A stretch of 64,000 nucleotides of DNA from Tiliqua scincoides. Lineage: Eukaryota; Chordata; Lepidosauria; Squamata; Scincidae. This document shows positions 11,224 through 22,121 of this stretch, piece by piece (position 1 is the first letter of the stretch; each line of letters starts with the position of its first letter). The notes under the pieces are model-generated. The model searched no databases. It was not told the origin of the DNA and saw only the letters and a program-made list of their open reading frames with translations. The stretch is taken from assembly GCF_035046505.1 (NCBI RefSeq), contig NC_089823.1, forward strand, positions 8,536,044 through 8,600,043, in the 5' to 3' direction. The position numbers were made by a program, and so were the translations under genes.

Positions 11224-12116
11224 CCCTAGCAGTTTGCCTCGGCACCAGATCAGCCAGGGTTTCAAACTGCATGGAGAGATCCTACTTGCATTCAGTTCTG
11301 CCCCTTTCAAACACATACCAAATGTACAACCACCAGGGGAGCAGAACACAGCATTGTTAGGGGTGGCCGACCCCATGAGATGGGGTGAAACAGCTGCTTC
11401 AGCTGGCAGGAGCAGTGAAGTGGCAGTGGGTGTTCTACATCCTGTACCTGCACGCTGCCCCTACCTGCTGCCACCCCTGGCCTAAACCCTGCCCAGCCAC
11501 ACCACCCAGAGCATGGCCTATCCTCCTCTCATGCACTCTCCCTGGATGAATGGGTGAGGTGGCTGACTTCATCCCCCTCTAGCGCTGATGCCAAAGGTCA
11601 CAGCATCCAAAAGCTGGAGGAGGAGGCAGCCGCCACCACAATCCTGTTCCAGATTGTTCTTTTCCTAGGAAAGAAATCCTGATAAGGGCTGCCACCTCTT
11701 CTCCTCCTCCCCGTCTGCTGCTTCTAAATTGGCTGGCCTGGAAGTGCGCTCAGCGACTACCTGTGCATTGCCATTGCTGTCCCAAAAGATGGTGAGTGGG
11801 ATGCGCTGCTTACCTATTGCGCTCCCCCCCTTTGACTACACTACTAGCTAGAACTGGGGAGCAGGGGATATAGTCTGGCATTAGATGCAGAGGGTGTTCC
11901 ACACACAAGATATGAAGAAGGTTAAACCACTGTAAAGTTTCAATGATCCTACAGTGGTAAGTTTGGGTATATCATTACCTGCCACCAATCAAAGGGTGGT
12001 TTTAAGAGATTTGAGAAATCATTATATCTATGGAGATCAAAGCCACCCTTCACCCCATCTCTAAAGATGACATCTTGGAAAAATGACCCCCTTTTAAAAT
12101 GTATGTTGTTTCAAAA
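11224..12116. other. no recognised gene; possible worn DNA-element remnants
   Basis: There are GC-rich patches and a segment near 11830-11850 (ACTACACTACTAGC) that could be a decayed hAT end. Nothing firm. Confidence 0.3.
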
Positions 12117-12618
12117 GAAAGAACTGTGGAAAAGGCCAGTCAGGAGGTGGAGGGACATAACTGAGAGGTATAAATTTATGCATGGGATGAATAGAGTGGA
12201 TAGAGGGATGGTCTTTTTCCTCCTGCACAACACCGGAACCAGGGGACATCCACTAAAATTGGGTGGCAGCAGAGTTAGAACAGACAAAAGAAAATATTTC
12301 TTTACCCAGCATGTGATTAGTCTGTGGAACTCCTTGCCACAGGATGTGGTGATAGCATCTGGCCTAGATGCCTGTAAAAGGGGATTGGACAGATTTCTGG
12401 AGGAGAAGTCCCTCACAGGGTTAGAAGCCATGACGGGTGTGTGCAACTTCCTGGTTTTAGAAGTGGGCTACGTCAGAATGCCAGATGCAAGGGAGGGCAC
12501 CAGGATGCAGGTCTCTTGTGTCTTGTGTGCTCCCATCTACTGGACCACTGAGATACAGGAAGCTTGACTAGATAGGCTTTTGGCCTGACCCAGCAGGGCT
12601 CTTCTTATGTTCTTATGG
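12117..12618 (+). mobile_element. CR1 LINE, 3' end
   Basis: The plus strand encodes the ORF2 C-terminus (TRGHPLKLGG, RKYFFTQHVISLWNSLPQ, GLDRFLEEKS), then the 3' UTR and terminal CTTATGTTCTTATG. Its sequence differs from the youngest copies at many sites, so it is an older subfamily member. Confidence 0.9.
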
Positions 12619-12873
12619 TCTGTAGACAGCCATACTACTAAAAAATTCTTTGTGAAGGTGATGTGCTAGCAATTGGGAATAATCAACTTGTTCTTTGGAT
12701 TCCATGTAGGAAGTCTGTGAAGTTGACACAATTGTAGCTTTTTGCATTCTGTGCCCAAGGACAGGAAAAACATGTTGAGTATTGTATTGTGTTTGTAAAT
12801 TGAAATCCTTAAAAAAAAAAAAAGATCCAGTTCCTACCTCAATCTTAAGAACTAGACAGCATTCCTACATAGC

Positions 12874-12938
<65 letters not shown>

Positions 12939-13678
12939 TTTTCTGCCTTTTATCAAATTCTATTGTAGCTACAACCTAATTAAGATACCAATCTCCTCAT
13001 CTATTAAGCTTTGAACATTACAGCGAGAAATTTAAATGGAAGTTATAAAAGGTTCTTATCTCTGCATCCACTTGCAGAGGGGAAAGCTTTTAATATATTT
13101 TTTTTAACTCACCTTAAATATGCTATAATAAAAGATGAATAACGGAAATGCAATTCCCCTATAAATGACTCACAGAGCAGAGATCTTTCAAAGATAAAAT
13201 AATGGCCTCCATCCAGATATAGCTGTGGGATTTGTGGCCTTAAATTTGCCCCTGTATTGCAAGATGAATGGGAATGTGCCTTCCCCATTCAAACTAATAC
13301 ATTGCAGGTGGAATTCATATTGGATGTCCCACACTCAGAGGTGCATTGCAACTTGGATACAAACCCATAATCACATCCATCTCTGATCTACGTTTCCCAG
13401 GGTGGAAGGGTATCCCTCCAGTCCAGTAAGGGTATCTGCTCACAGATCGCTCTTGCTAGGTTATGGCAAATGTCTCCATGCCATCAGTACATGTTCAGAA
13501 TTTTGTCTGGCTTCCCTGGAAGGCAAAGAGAGTCCCTCTCTTTTTGCCAGAGAGGAACTAGGGAAGGTCTCAGGTCATCTCTGTTGAGCCTCAACAGCTT
13601 GTAGACAAAGCAGGGTCCTGATAGCTCAATGCACAAACACAGGCCAGGTGTAGCAGAAGTGTCAGTGACAGGGTAGCA
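12619..13678. other. single-copy-like DNA with one microsatellite
   Basis: Apart from the (TC)n(AC)n tract, 12940-13250 is AT-rich with no repeat signature (for example GCTATAATAAAAGATGAATA). It is a candidate for host regulatory or neutral DNA; conservation cannot be judged here. Confidence 0.35.
12877..12932. repeat. (TC)n(AC)n compound microsatellite
   Basis: About 14 TC units run directly into about 13 AC units. Confidence 0.95.
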
Positions 13679-13878
13679 GAGGTGTCAAACATAAGGCCCG
13701 GGGGATGCAGCCCACGGAAGCTTTTTATCCAGCCCTCAGGCTCTCAGCTGAGCAATGTTACAGCAATGTTACAGCTGAAAGGGCAGCCCACATGAAAATT
13801 GGGCTCTCCCATATCTTACAATATGAACAAGATTTGCATATTTTCTCTTCTATCTCTTCTCTTCTATCATTTGCTGCT
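13679..13878 (+). mobile_element. hAT-like element, left part
   Basis: It starts CAGAGGTGTCAAACATAAGG, resembling the CAGGGGTGCCAAAC end at 15514. It is interrupted by the retroposed element at 13879-14264 and probably continues to about 14350; I could not find its right end. Confidence 0.5.
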
Positions 13879-14264
13879 AGATGGGACTCGTTAGCCTGGG
13901 AAGGCAGCTCATCTAAGAGAAGGATAACTCTGATCCCAAACCTCCACTGCCTTGTGGCTACATCCAGTTATGGAAAAGGCTTCAGGAGTCAACCTCGAGG
14001 CAAAATCCAGAGCCGGAGTCCCTGAGACAGTTCATGGCTGAACACAGTCATGTTCTGGCAACTCCTATGATGCCACTGGAACCAACCGTATTGGCTTCTG
14101 CCTTTCCATTGGACCATTTCAGCGATGTGGAGAGGGGGGATTTGCTGCATGGGTAACAAGCTATCCTCCATATCTACTTTACCCAGGCTTTGCGCATTGG
14201 AGACAACACTAACCACCATTCAGAGCGCGATACCAAAGTCTTCCGAGACTGAAGGATGCCAACA
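13879..14264 (+). mobile_element. 5'-truncated copy of the 468-bp retroposed element
   Basis: It matches 59160-59546 almost throughout and ends in the shared tail (CTTCCGAGACTGAAGGATGCC). Flanking 10-mers ATTTGCTGCT (13869-13878) and ATTTGCAGCT (14265-14274) match at 9 of 10, as for target-primed retroposition. It lacks about the first 80 bp of the full copy, which also fits retroposition. The reading frame ending SDVERGDLLHG then stop stays open in both copies. Confidence 0.85.
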
Positions 14265-14717
14265 ATTTGCAGCTAATGAGTTCCTAAGTAAGAAAAAGTG
14301 CTTTTTTTTGTTATGATCTGTATAATGACATCACTTCCTGCCTAATGGCATCACTTTCAGCTCTCAGCAGGCATCATGAATGCTATTCAGCTCAGGGACT
14401 GGGAGGAGGAGGAAGAGGAGGGGAGGGAAGTCAGCAGATAGAAGTGGCCACCCTCTTCCAGCTTCCTGCCTGAGGCAATTGGCTCAGTTGGACTCATGGA
14501 TGAGCCAGTTCTTCAGCAATCTGGCTGTCGGTGTTTCCGAGGTTTCTGTTTTTTCCACATGAGAAAGTAATGTCTCTGGTAAAGTTCTTCCTTCTGAGAT
14601 GTCCAAGTTCAATTTAAGACAGATGCAGGAGACTTTCCCAAGAAGCAGTGCTTCCGAACCTGCATTTTAATAAGGCTGAGAACAGAGCACGGTTTGGGTG
14701 TTTTTGCAATATATATT

Positions 14718-14718
<1 letters not shown>

Positions 14719-14779
<61 letters not shown>
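14719..14779. repeat. (GA)n microsatellite
   Basis: About 30 GA units. Confidence 0.95.
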
Positions 14780-14783
<4 letters not shown>

Positions 14784-15277
14784 CACAAAGATCATTAAGA
14801 TTACTTGAACAATTGCGACAAAACACCGATAAGGCCAGCAATATATATGGTAATCGGGCTGGAGTTCTCACTCGTTCATTGTGATGCAACTTGCAGCTTG
14901 ATCTCTGGAACATTCTGCTGGAAAATCACTTGCTGTGGATAAGTTCAATGTGCTGCTGATGCTGGAGGAATCAAGTGGATAAGAAGAGTTTAATCTTGGC
15001 TGGTTTCTGAAGGGCCTGAGGAGCGGGATAGTTCTCACCTCTCTAATGGCCAGTCTAATGGCCATTGTCAGGTGATGCTTCCAGTGAAGACTAGCTAGAA
15101 ACAAATGACCTGTCCAACCATTAAGCAAAAGAAGGTGGTTGACTGAGGCACAAGCTTGATGTTGTGGTAAACATGCAGCTGTCATAGCCATGCATTCCCC
15201 CCCCCCCACAGCATGTAGAACCATTTACTGTGATGTTCTCCATTTCCCTGCCTTCCCTTAACACCCCAGCCAATGAT
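14780..15277. other. single-copy-like DNA
   Basis: No repeat family recognised; short C-tract near 15198-15207. Confidence 0.35.
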
Positions 15278-15285
15278 ACGTAGAG

Positions 15286-15719
15286 CAGCATTTCTCAAAC
15301 TGTGGGTTTCTGGGGGGTCCCACAAAGCCTCCAAGAAAACACGGGTGATGGAAAGATCAGATAATTGATTGCCTCAAGCCCTGAGGCTATTCAAAAATCA
15401 GATAGCTGCTAACTGCCCGGTAAAGAGCTCAGCTCCTGCAGTTTGCAAGGAACTGAGTTCCTGCAGTTTGCAAGCTTGTGTAAATATAGGGAGATTAATG
15501 TTTCTCGACAGAGCAGGGGTGCCAAACATACAGCCTGCAGGCCAGATATGGCCCATGGAACCTCTTCAGGCAGCCCGCATATTCAGGAGGAGCTCTGAAG
15601 CCCTCAGCCAGGTGCCACAAATAGAATGTGACCCCTGGGCTGAAGTGAGTTTGACACCCCTGTAATAGAGTGTCATTTAATAAAGTGGGTCCCATTGCTA
15701 AAGTGTTTGGGAACCGCTG
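15286..15719 (-). mobile_element. hAT element (same family as 25249-26400)
   Basis: The ends are CAGCATTTCTCAAAC and GTGTTTGGGAACCGCTG. The flanking 8-mers are ACGTAGAG (15278-15285) and ATGTAGAG (15720-15727), 7 of 8. The interior GATTGCCTCAAGCCCTGAGG and CTGCAGTTTGCAAGC blocks recur inverted near 25890-25985. It contains a second hAT at 15514. Confidence 0.85.
15514..15662. mobile_element. 149-bp hAT element nested in hAT
   Basis: The ends CAGGGGTGCCAAAC and GTTTGACACCCCTG are perfect 14-bp inverted repeats. The flanking 8-mers CGACAGAG and TAATAGAG agree at only 5 of 8. It sits inside the older element at 15286-15719. Confidence 0.75.
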
Positions 15720-15727
15720 ATGTAGAG

Positions 15728-16104
15728 TGAGTCAGATCTTGTATCTTCTGATCCGGGCCCATACAATCTTTCTGGGTCCACTGCCTCTGGGTTTTGGGTC
15801 CACTGCCTCTGAGCTATGATTCAAAACAAACAAAAAACCCTTATCATGCTCCTTGTACCCTCCTTGTGAACCAATGGCTTCCATGGACAGGAATGACCTG
15901 CTTCTCACTCAGGTGCGCAGGAAACAGATCAGTGCAGCGTGCTTTGGTGGCAGCAGGCTTGGGGTCACCTCGAATCCACCGCCCCCTAGGAGCCCTTGAA
16001 TCTGCCACTGTTGCAACCCATGTGAAGTGACCTCATGGATGGGCCGGGTCATGACACTTCCAGCCAGTGCACAATATTATGGTCTTTCCAAGTTCCACCA
16101 GGAG
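15728..16104. other. no recognised feature
   Basis: Ordinary sequence with short frames only. Confidence 0.3.
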
Positions 16105-16185
16105 ATGCCAGGGGCTGAATCAAGGACCTCCCACATACAAAATAAGTGCCTCGCCCCCTGAGCCGTGGGCACACCCCTGTGCATT
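16105..16185 (-). mobile_element. tRNA-headed SINE fragment (CR1-tail type)
   Basis: GGAGATGCCAGGGGCTGAAT and CCCCCTGAGCCGTGGGC are the reverse complement of a tRNA-like head and B box, as in the better copy at 30921-32078. Confidence 0.6.
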
Positions 16186-17188
16186 GTCCAGCAATCTTTT
16201 CCTCTCATCTACTCAACGGGAAGATGCAAGCCCTCTTCTAGAAGGGATAAACCAAAATGCTTTCCAATGGCATGGAAAGCTCCAGTCCCTTCACCTGCCA
16301 ATTATTTACCCTAGAAATCAATTTCTTACCTGGTGTGATTATCGTATGCTAATTATTTTGACAATCTCCTCGAACGCTGCTTGGAGGATTTGCTATTATT
16401 CAAAAGCAGATGGGCACTTGGCTTTAGTGCTTTACATTTTCCGACGTAAATATTTCCACTATTTCTTGGGGGACTTTGTCTTTTGTCTTTTTTCCTTCGA
16501 AGAAGCAAAATTTCCATTCCATTTAGAATCACAGTTGTTGAATTGTTTGGCAGCTAAATTATAGGATGAAGAGAAACATCTGCTTCCAAACAAACTTGGC
16601 AGTGGGGAATATAATGTGCAAGGTACTTGTGGTAAGTTCTAGGGAAGACCTTTTTAATGCATGCCAGATTTGCCAAGTCTAGTGAGAAATATTGAACATG
16701 GGGCATGGCCACAGACTATGCACTGGTCTTTCAGCAACAGATCCCAGCAGTCAGTTAGTGGTGAGCCCCTCATTACATAGTTCAATTACTCCACTAGCAC
16801 TTTGGATGTGCAAAAACTTGTGCAGCTGCACCAAAAATGGGTGTGCTGTATTCAGCAGGGGCAAGGGGTAAATCAAGAAGCTTTATCGGGTAAAGGGGAT
16901 TTAAATCCCCTTGCCCCTGCGTAAGCTTCATGCTCTGCAATGGGTCTTCTCAGACCTGTGCTAGCAATTTTGTGAGCACAAGTCCTAGCAGATAAGTGGT
17001 GTCAGGGAGGCTACTGCTGGAGGGGATAGGATCCAGCACATGTCTTCGCTTCCAAATCCATCGCCTTTCGTAGCCTCCCTCCCCGCCCAGTTTCACGAAT
17101 AAATTGTAACACATTAGCAATGGTGACAGCTGTAGAATCAACTGGATCCCCGGGAGTGGATTTCTCACTACAGACTCCCCTGATTTAG
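16186..17188. other. single-copy stretch, candidate conserved non-coding DNA at 16240-16600
   Basis: 16240-16600 is low in CpG-rich repeat debris, AT-rich, and contains homeodomain-like ATGCTAATTATTTTGAC near 16350. I recognise no mobile element over about 900 bp, which is unusual in this window. Function is unknown. Confidence 0.4.
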
Positions 17189-17278
17189 ACCGCAATCCTA
17201 ACCACACTTTCCTGATTGTAAGCCCCTTTGAACAAAATAGGACTTACTTCTGAGTTGACCTGGTTAGGATTGTGCCCT
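17189..17278. repeat. short palindromic interspersed repeat (copy 3)
   Basis: CGCAATCCTAACCACAC through GGACTTACTTCTGAG to GGTTAGGATTG; diverged copy of the unit at 6195. Confidence 0.65.
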
Positions 17279-17321
17279 TAGTTGATTACATGTGCATGTG
17301 CTGGTGTTCATGAAAGTCATA

Positions 17322-17429
17322 CCTTTAACCATTGTATAGAAGAGGGAACTGGGGCAGGTTCAGCTCAACATGGAATGGTTTAAAGAGCTGCACCTGCCCA
17401 AATTCCCTCTTCTATACAATGGTTAAAGG
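17322..17429. repeat. 108-bp hairpin, 45-bp arms with 18-nt loop
   Basis: The left arm 17322-17366 starts CCTTTAACCATTGTATAGAA. The right arm 17385-17429 is its inverted copy and ends ATACAATGGTTAAAGG. Comparing the arms by eye gives 42 of 45 matches. The loop is 17367-17384. It is not related to the hAT or short palindromic families here. It could be a tiny inverted-repeat transposon, a snap-back duplication or a small-RNA hairpin. Confidence 0.8.
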
Positions 17430-17534
17430 CATGGGCGCTCTGTCCTCCATTGGATCTGGTCACCTTGGGCAGGGAAGGTTGGGAGTCAGACCCACTCATC
17501 CTCCATGCATTCAAGATGCTGTTTGCAAGATGTC

Positions 17535-17681
17535 TGTTACCCTGCACATGCCTGATCTCGTCTGATCTCGGAAGCTAAGCAGGGTCAGGCCTGGTTAGTA
17601 CTTGGATGGGAGACCGCCTGGGAATACTGGGTGCTGTAGGCTTAGACCACAGTCTTTCGAGACGGAAGGTTGCCAACCATT
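17535..17681 (+). mobile_element. 5S rRNA-headed SINE (copy 2)
   Basis: It starts TGTTACCCTGCACATGCCTG, then 5S rRNA with intact internal promoter blocks, then the tail AGTCTTTCGAGACGGAAGG. No obvious target duplication. Confidence 0.9.
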
Positions 17682-18579
17682 AGACTTCCATAAAATCCAC
17701 AACCCACAACAATGGCTCAGACATACATGGGGACGGATCTAGCACCTCACACGGGGTGTCAGGAGTGTTGCTGCATTTCTTCTTGTGCAATCCTGATAGT
17801 CAAAACAGCATGTGCGGGTCATGCTGGGAACTCCCGGCATGCGCCACACTTTGTTTTTCTTTAAAGGGACAGCAAATAGCGAGTTAAGTGGTTGCTTTCA
17901 AACTTCCTTACATCACTCCTTCATTGCAGATTCCCTTTGAGTTAAGGAGCAAGGTGAGTGATCACCACTGTCTGCATAATTTTTTTCCGCAGGTGCAGGC
18001 ATCGGCCATCAGCCTCCCTGCCCATTCACCTTACACCTTCCTTGAACCGTCCCTTTCAGTTTAACAGAGGGCAGTGAGCAGGAAGCGGTGACGCCAATCA
18101 ATCAATGTGGCTTGGTCTGCGGTGGGTGAGGGGAAGAAAGAGACAGATCAGAGTGGATCACCTGGATCACTCCTCCATCACCTGCCACTGATGTGAGCCA
18201 CAGCATTCACTTCATGGCTGGACCAACCCTGGACAGACACATGCAGACCCCTGTGCAAATGAGACCTTGAGCACGTGATGACCATCTTTCCTTATGCACC
18301 TTTTGCTGTTCATGCTCAGAAGGCACCAACATGCTTCTCCCATTTCAACATTCCATGGCCAAGAAATGAGGAGCAGCCTTTCAGTTTGGCAAGTTGGTGC
18401 TTTTCAAGAGGAAGAAAGCTGGCAGCTGCCATGCGCCTAGCAGGGCACTGCTTCTTCCCCATGTCCTGGCTGCCAAGATGAGCATGGCAACCACCACTGT
18501 GAAACAGATAACAGCAGGGAAAGGCAGCAGCAAAAGAAGCAGGCCAATGTCACTCTATTTTTTTTGGCCTTCCAACTCC
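17682..18579. other. no recognised gene or repeat
   Basis: Mixed composition. A segment near 17815-17850 resembles a decayed inverted repeat (ATGCTGGGAACTCCCGGCAT). Nothing firm. Confidence 0.3.
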
Positions 18580-18587
18580 CAAGAAAT

Positions 18588-18815
18588 CAGTGGTGAAGCA
18601 AGAGGGGGTGCAAAGCACTAAGTTTCGCAGGGAGCTTCACCGCAACATGCAAGCAGCCCCTCCTCCTCCCTCTCCCCTTCGGAGCCAGGCAGAGGTCTCT
18701 GTTTTATTCCTTCTGCCTGGAATGGCTCCAAAAGATAGGAGGAGGTGCCCAAACACACTGCAATGAGCTTCCCTGCAAAGCTTAGTGCTTTGCATCCCCT
18801 CTAGCTATGCCAGTG
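18588..18815. mobile_element. foldback hAT element with perfect 8-bp duplication
   Basis: The inverted arms run GGTGCAAAGCACTAAG...GCAGGGAGCTTCAC and GAGCTTCCCTGCAAAGC...CTATGCCAGTG. The duplication CAAGAAAT is perfect at 18580-18587 and 18816-18823. It is 228 bp with no coding content. Confidence 0.9.
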
Positions 18816-18860
18816 CAAGAAATAGACCACAAAATTTGACCCTTCTGCCCAGTCTTCATA

Positions 18861-19013
18861 GACAGCAACTGTTACCCTGCACATGCCTGATCTCGTCTGA
18901 TCTCGGAAGCTAAGCAGGGTCAGGCCTGGTTAGTACTTGGATGGGAGACTGCCTGGGAATACCGGGTGCTGTAGGCTTATACCATAGTCCTTCGAGACTG
19001 AAGGTTGCCAACC
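18861..19013 (+). mobile_element. 5S rRNA-headed SINE (copy 3), complete
   Basis: It is flanked by a perfect 15-bp duplication, TGCCCAGTCTTCATA, at 18846-18860 and 19014-19028, which fixes the element at 153 bp. The 5S part carries the internal pol III promoter blocks. The last ~35 bp are the tail shared with the LINE at 23942-24667. This copy shows that the unit moves by retroposition and is not a decayed rRNA gene. Confidence 0.95.
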
Positions 19014-19027
19014 TGCCCAGTCTTCAT

Positions 19028-19608
19028 AAGAACAGCCCCACTGGATCAGGCCATAGGTCCATCTAGTCCAGCTTCCTGTATCTCACAGCGGCCCACCAAA
19101 TGCCCCAGGGAGCACACCCGATAACAAGAAACCTCATTCTGGTGCCCTCCCTTGCATCTGGCATTCTGACTTAGCCCATTTCTAAAATCAGGAGGTTGCA
19201 CATACACATCATGGCTTGTAACCCATAATGGATTTTTCCTCCAGAAACTTGTCCAATCCCCTTTTAAAGGCATCCAGGCCAGAAGACATCACCACATCCT
19301 GTGACAAGGAGTTCCACAGACCAACCACATGCTGCATAAAGAAATATTTTCTTTTGTCTGTTCTAACTCTCCCAACACTCAATTTTAGTGGATGTCCCCT
19401 GGTTCTGGTGCTTTGTGAGAGTGTAAAGAGCATCTCTATCTATCCCCTGCACAATTTTGTATGTCTCAGTCATGTCCCCCCTCAGGCGTCTCTTTTCTAG
19501 ACTGCAGAGGCCCAAACGCCGTAGCCTTTCCTCATAAGCAAGGTGCGCCAGCCCAGTAATCATCTTAGTCGCTCTCCTTTGCACCTTTCCCATTTCCACT
19601 ATGTCTTC
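19028..19608 (-). mobile_element. CR1 LINE, 3' end
   Basis: The minus strand encodes the end of ORF2 ([20 protein letters not shown] near 19600, KRKYFFMQHVVGLWNSLSQ) and the 3' UTR. The 3' terminus abuts the right duplication of the 5S SINE. A small internal gap or frame break lies between the two halves of the C-terminus. Confidence 0.9.
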
Positions 19609-20212
19609 GTTTGACGATTGTCTTCTTGCAAGTTTCTCATTTTGTATTTTTATGCTGTCTGTTTTTTGCAGCCACCCTGTGAATTTTGTACTTCACCTGG
19701 AAAGTTGGGACAGAAATCCACAAATTAATGCACGCAGCCATTGCTGAGGCTCAGATTGGGTCAGGCGACCATCTGCGGAATGACTTGTAATCCAGCACCA
19801 CCCCTCAAGACAACCAGAGCAGATTCCCCATTTGGCCCACCCAGCTGCTGCAAACAATGAATGCAAACAGCGGTGTTAGTTTAAGCAGCATTTGGATGGG
19901 ATTTTCAATATGTCCCAACCTGCGTCATCTTTCACTCATTGTCTCTCCCCTTCATTATCCCCGTTTCTCATGCATGTTCAGCTGTTCTTTCATCTTCGGT
20001 TCCTGTTTCGGCAGATGAGTTTTGTCTCCTCTCCTTTCACCACAACTGGCTCTTCTGTGTCGGCTTTTATTTACACTTGAGATTTGGCTCCTTCTTAAGA
20101 GTTGGCTGTAAGCAATGGTGATGGTCACAAGATAAATTCTCTTTATAATTTCAAGTTCCAAGCAGCAGATGTCCCTGGAAAATCTCGCTGTGTGACTGTA
20201 TTTCAGCTAGTA
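19609..20212. other. no recognised gene; possible old LINE tail at the left
   Basis: 19620-19740 loosely resembles an old LINE 3' end; the remainder looks single copy. Confidence 0.3.
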
Positions 20213-20507
20213 CTGTCCAGAGCGACAGGATGTCTTCTTTTTCCAGGACATGTCCTCTTTTTTAGCCAAAGTCCTCCTTTTTCCTGTGAGCAAGCCCCTG
20301 CAGGCAGCACAGAGCCTTCTTGTAGTTAATAAATTAGATGTAATATAATTTTAAATGTAATGAGTAATATAATGTTTAAATTAACCACCTGAAATCAATA
20401 CACAAGTGTTTTTAGCTTTTATTTTGTCATGTCCTACATTTTTCTTGGATGGACTACATTTTGGGGTGCCTTGTCCTATTTTGCAGTTATGACATCTGGT
20501 CACCCTG
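20213..20507 (-). mobile_element. hAT-like element, worn
   Basis: The right end GACATCTGGTCACCCTG matches a hAT terminus I recall from vertebrates. The left end (CTGTCCAGAGCGACAGG) is degenerate. The interior includes CAGGACATGTCCTC. Confidence 0.5.
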
Positions 20508-20540
20508 GTTCCATCTGAGTTGGAATTCACTCATTCAGAG

Positions 20541-20622
20541 TCCAAACCTATGCCTGTCTACTCAGAAGTCCCATTATAGTCAATGGAACTTACTCCCAGG
20601 AAAGTGTGGATAGGATTGCAGC
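20541..20622. repeat. short palindromic interspersed repeat (copy 4)
   Basis: CTACTCAGAAGTCCCATTAT faces CAATGGAACTTACTCCCAGG; inverted halves as at 6195. Confidence 0.7.
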
Positions 20623-20816
20623 CTCATTCTGCTCTTCAGATTAAAAGAAAAGCAATCGAAATTTTCCTCCTTGTGGTTTTGTTTGTGGTTGTGAACGATG
20701 AGACAGCTTGCATTGTTCAAGCTGCATACATACTTGACCTTTTGCACATAGGTTTAACTCACAGCTGCACTGCATCATGGTTTGGTTGTCTTAAGGCTGC
20801 ACAAATAGTTTGATGT

Positions 20817-20967
20817 TCACAACTGTTACCCTGCACATGCCCGATCTCGTCTGATCTCGGAAGCTAAGCAGGGTCAGGCCTGGTTAGTACTTGGATGGGA
20901 GACTGCCTGGGAATACCGGGTGCTGTAGGCTTAAACCATAGTCTTTCGAGACTGAAGGTTGCTAACC
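20817..20967 (+). mobile_element. 5S rRNA-headed SINE (copy 4)
   Basis: It starts ACTGTTACCCTGCACATGCC, then 5S rRNA with all internal promoter blocks, then ATAGTCTTTCGAGACTGAAG. Very similar to copy 3, so probably from the same source subfamily. Confidence 0.9.
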
Positions 20968-22121
20968 ACATACTGTATTTCACTCTAGTTTACAGCTGAC
21001 ACCCTAGAAAATCGGTGATCTCTTACGCCCACAGAGCCTGCATTTCCCTGGGATTCTGCACCATGTGCCGTAGCTCCGTGGTTAAACAAAGTATTGAACA
21101 ATACAGCAATAATGAAACGGACAAATTTAGTTCAGAGCTGAGAAGGAAGGCGCAACCATGATCGATTTTGAGATCAACAGTCAAGCTTCATTAGCTTTTT
21201 GAATCACAGATTTGCACAGATGGAAGACTCAGATTGCATTCGCTTGTAAACAAGTGTACAGCTGAGGTGTTATGTATTAGTAGAATTGCAAATGTGCATT
21301 TTTGGATATCTATCTTTCTAGCTCCAAAATTTAAAAGCACACATACACGCTCAAACACAGCAGAAATTAGAAAGTGTAGAAGGTAGAACTGTAGCCAATG
21401 AGGCTTTTCTTAATTCTTGGACTTCTGGCCTGAGCTCTGGCACCAGCCAAACTTGGCATTTCCTACATAACTGCTAGTCAAGCTCAATGCTTGAATAGAA
21501 CTGACTTGAAATCCCACTGCAATTTATTGTTCACTGTTTCCTTCCACTTCTCTCAAAAATGAGTGTGTGAGTCAAACAGGTGTTTCTTCAGAGACTGGTA
21601 TAAATCCATGGCTCAGATTGCATTGCAATATCTCCGGGCCCAAGGGAAGGATCACATTGTCACAAGCTTTGTATCCTTCTTTGTAGTCTCATTTTCATCC
21701 CCATGAAACGGATGCAAAGGCTGTCCCCTTGAAATGCAGATTTGTGGTATGAACAGACTGTGGATTGCACTCAGGTGGTTTGAATAGGCTCTCAGACAAC
21801 CAGTGATCTATGGGGATGAAGGAATGACTGAGGGGTTGCATGAAGCCTTCCCACTTCTTTCTTCAAGACTGCTCCAAGTCGCCTTTAATTACAGTGTCTG
21901 ATTTTTTAAAAGACAAACAAAATGACACACACACACAATGAATCAAGGTTTTAATCTGAGCAGCCGAACTGTAAAGTAAGACATGCCCTCAAACAACTCC
22001 ACCTGTTCCTTCTTGCTGCCCCTTATGCACAGAACTACCTCCCATAACCCATGTCTAATGCTACTTCTCTTGCTTCCTTCAAATCCCTTCTTCAAAACCC
22101 CTGTTTCTATGAAGACTTTGG
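20968..22121. other. single-copy-like DNA
   Basis: More than 1 kb without a recognised repeat except a short (AC)n near 21927-21937. No gene seen. Confidence 0.35.

Noticed and set aside
9745-20967. Four 5S rRNA-like sequences as functional 5S genes
   Set aside because: Each has a diverged first ~25 bp, a fixed non-rRNA tail and (for the best copy) a 15-bp target duplication. They are SINEs. Pol III transcription remains possible.
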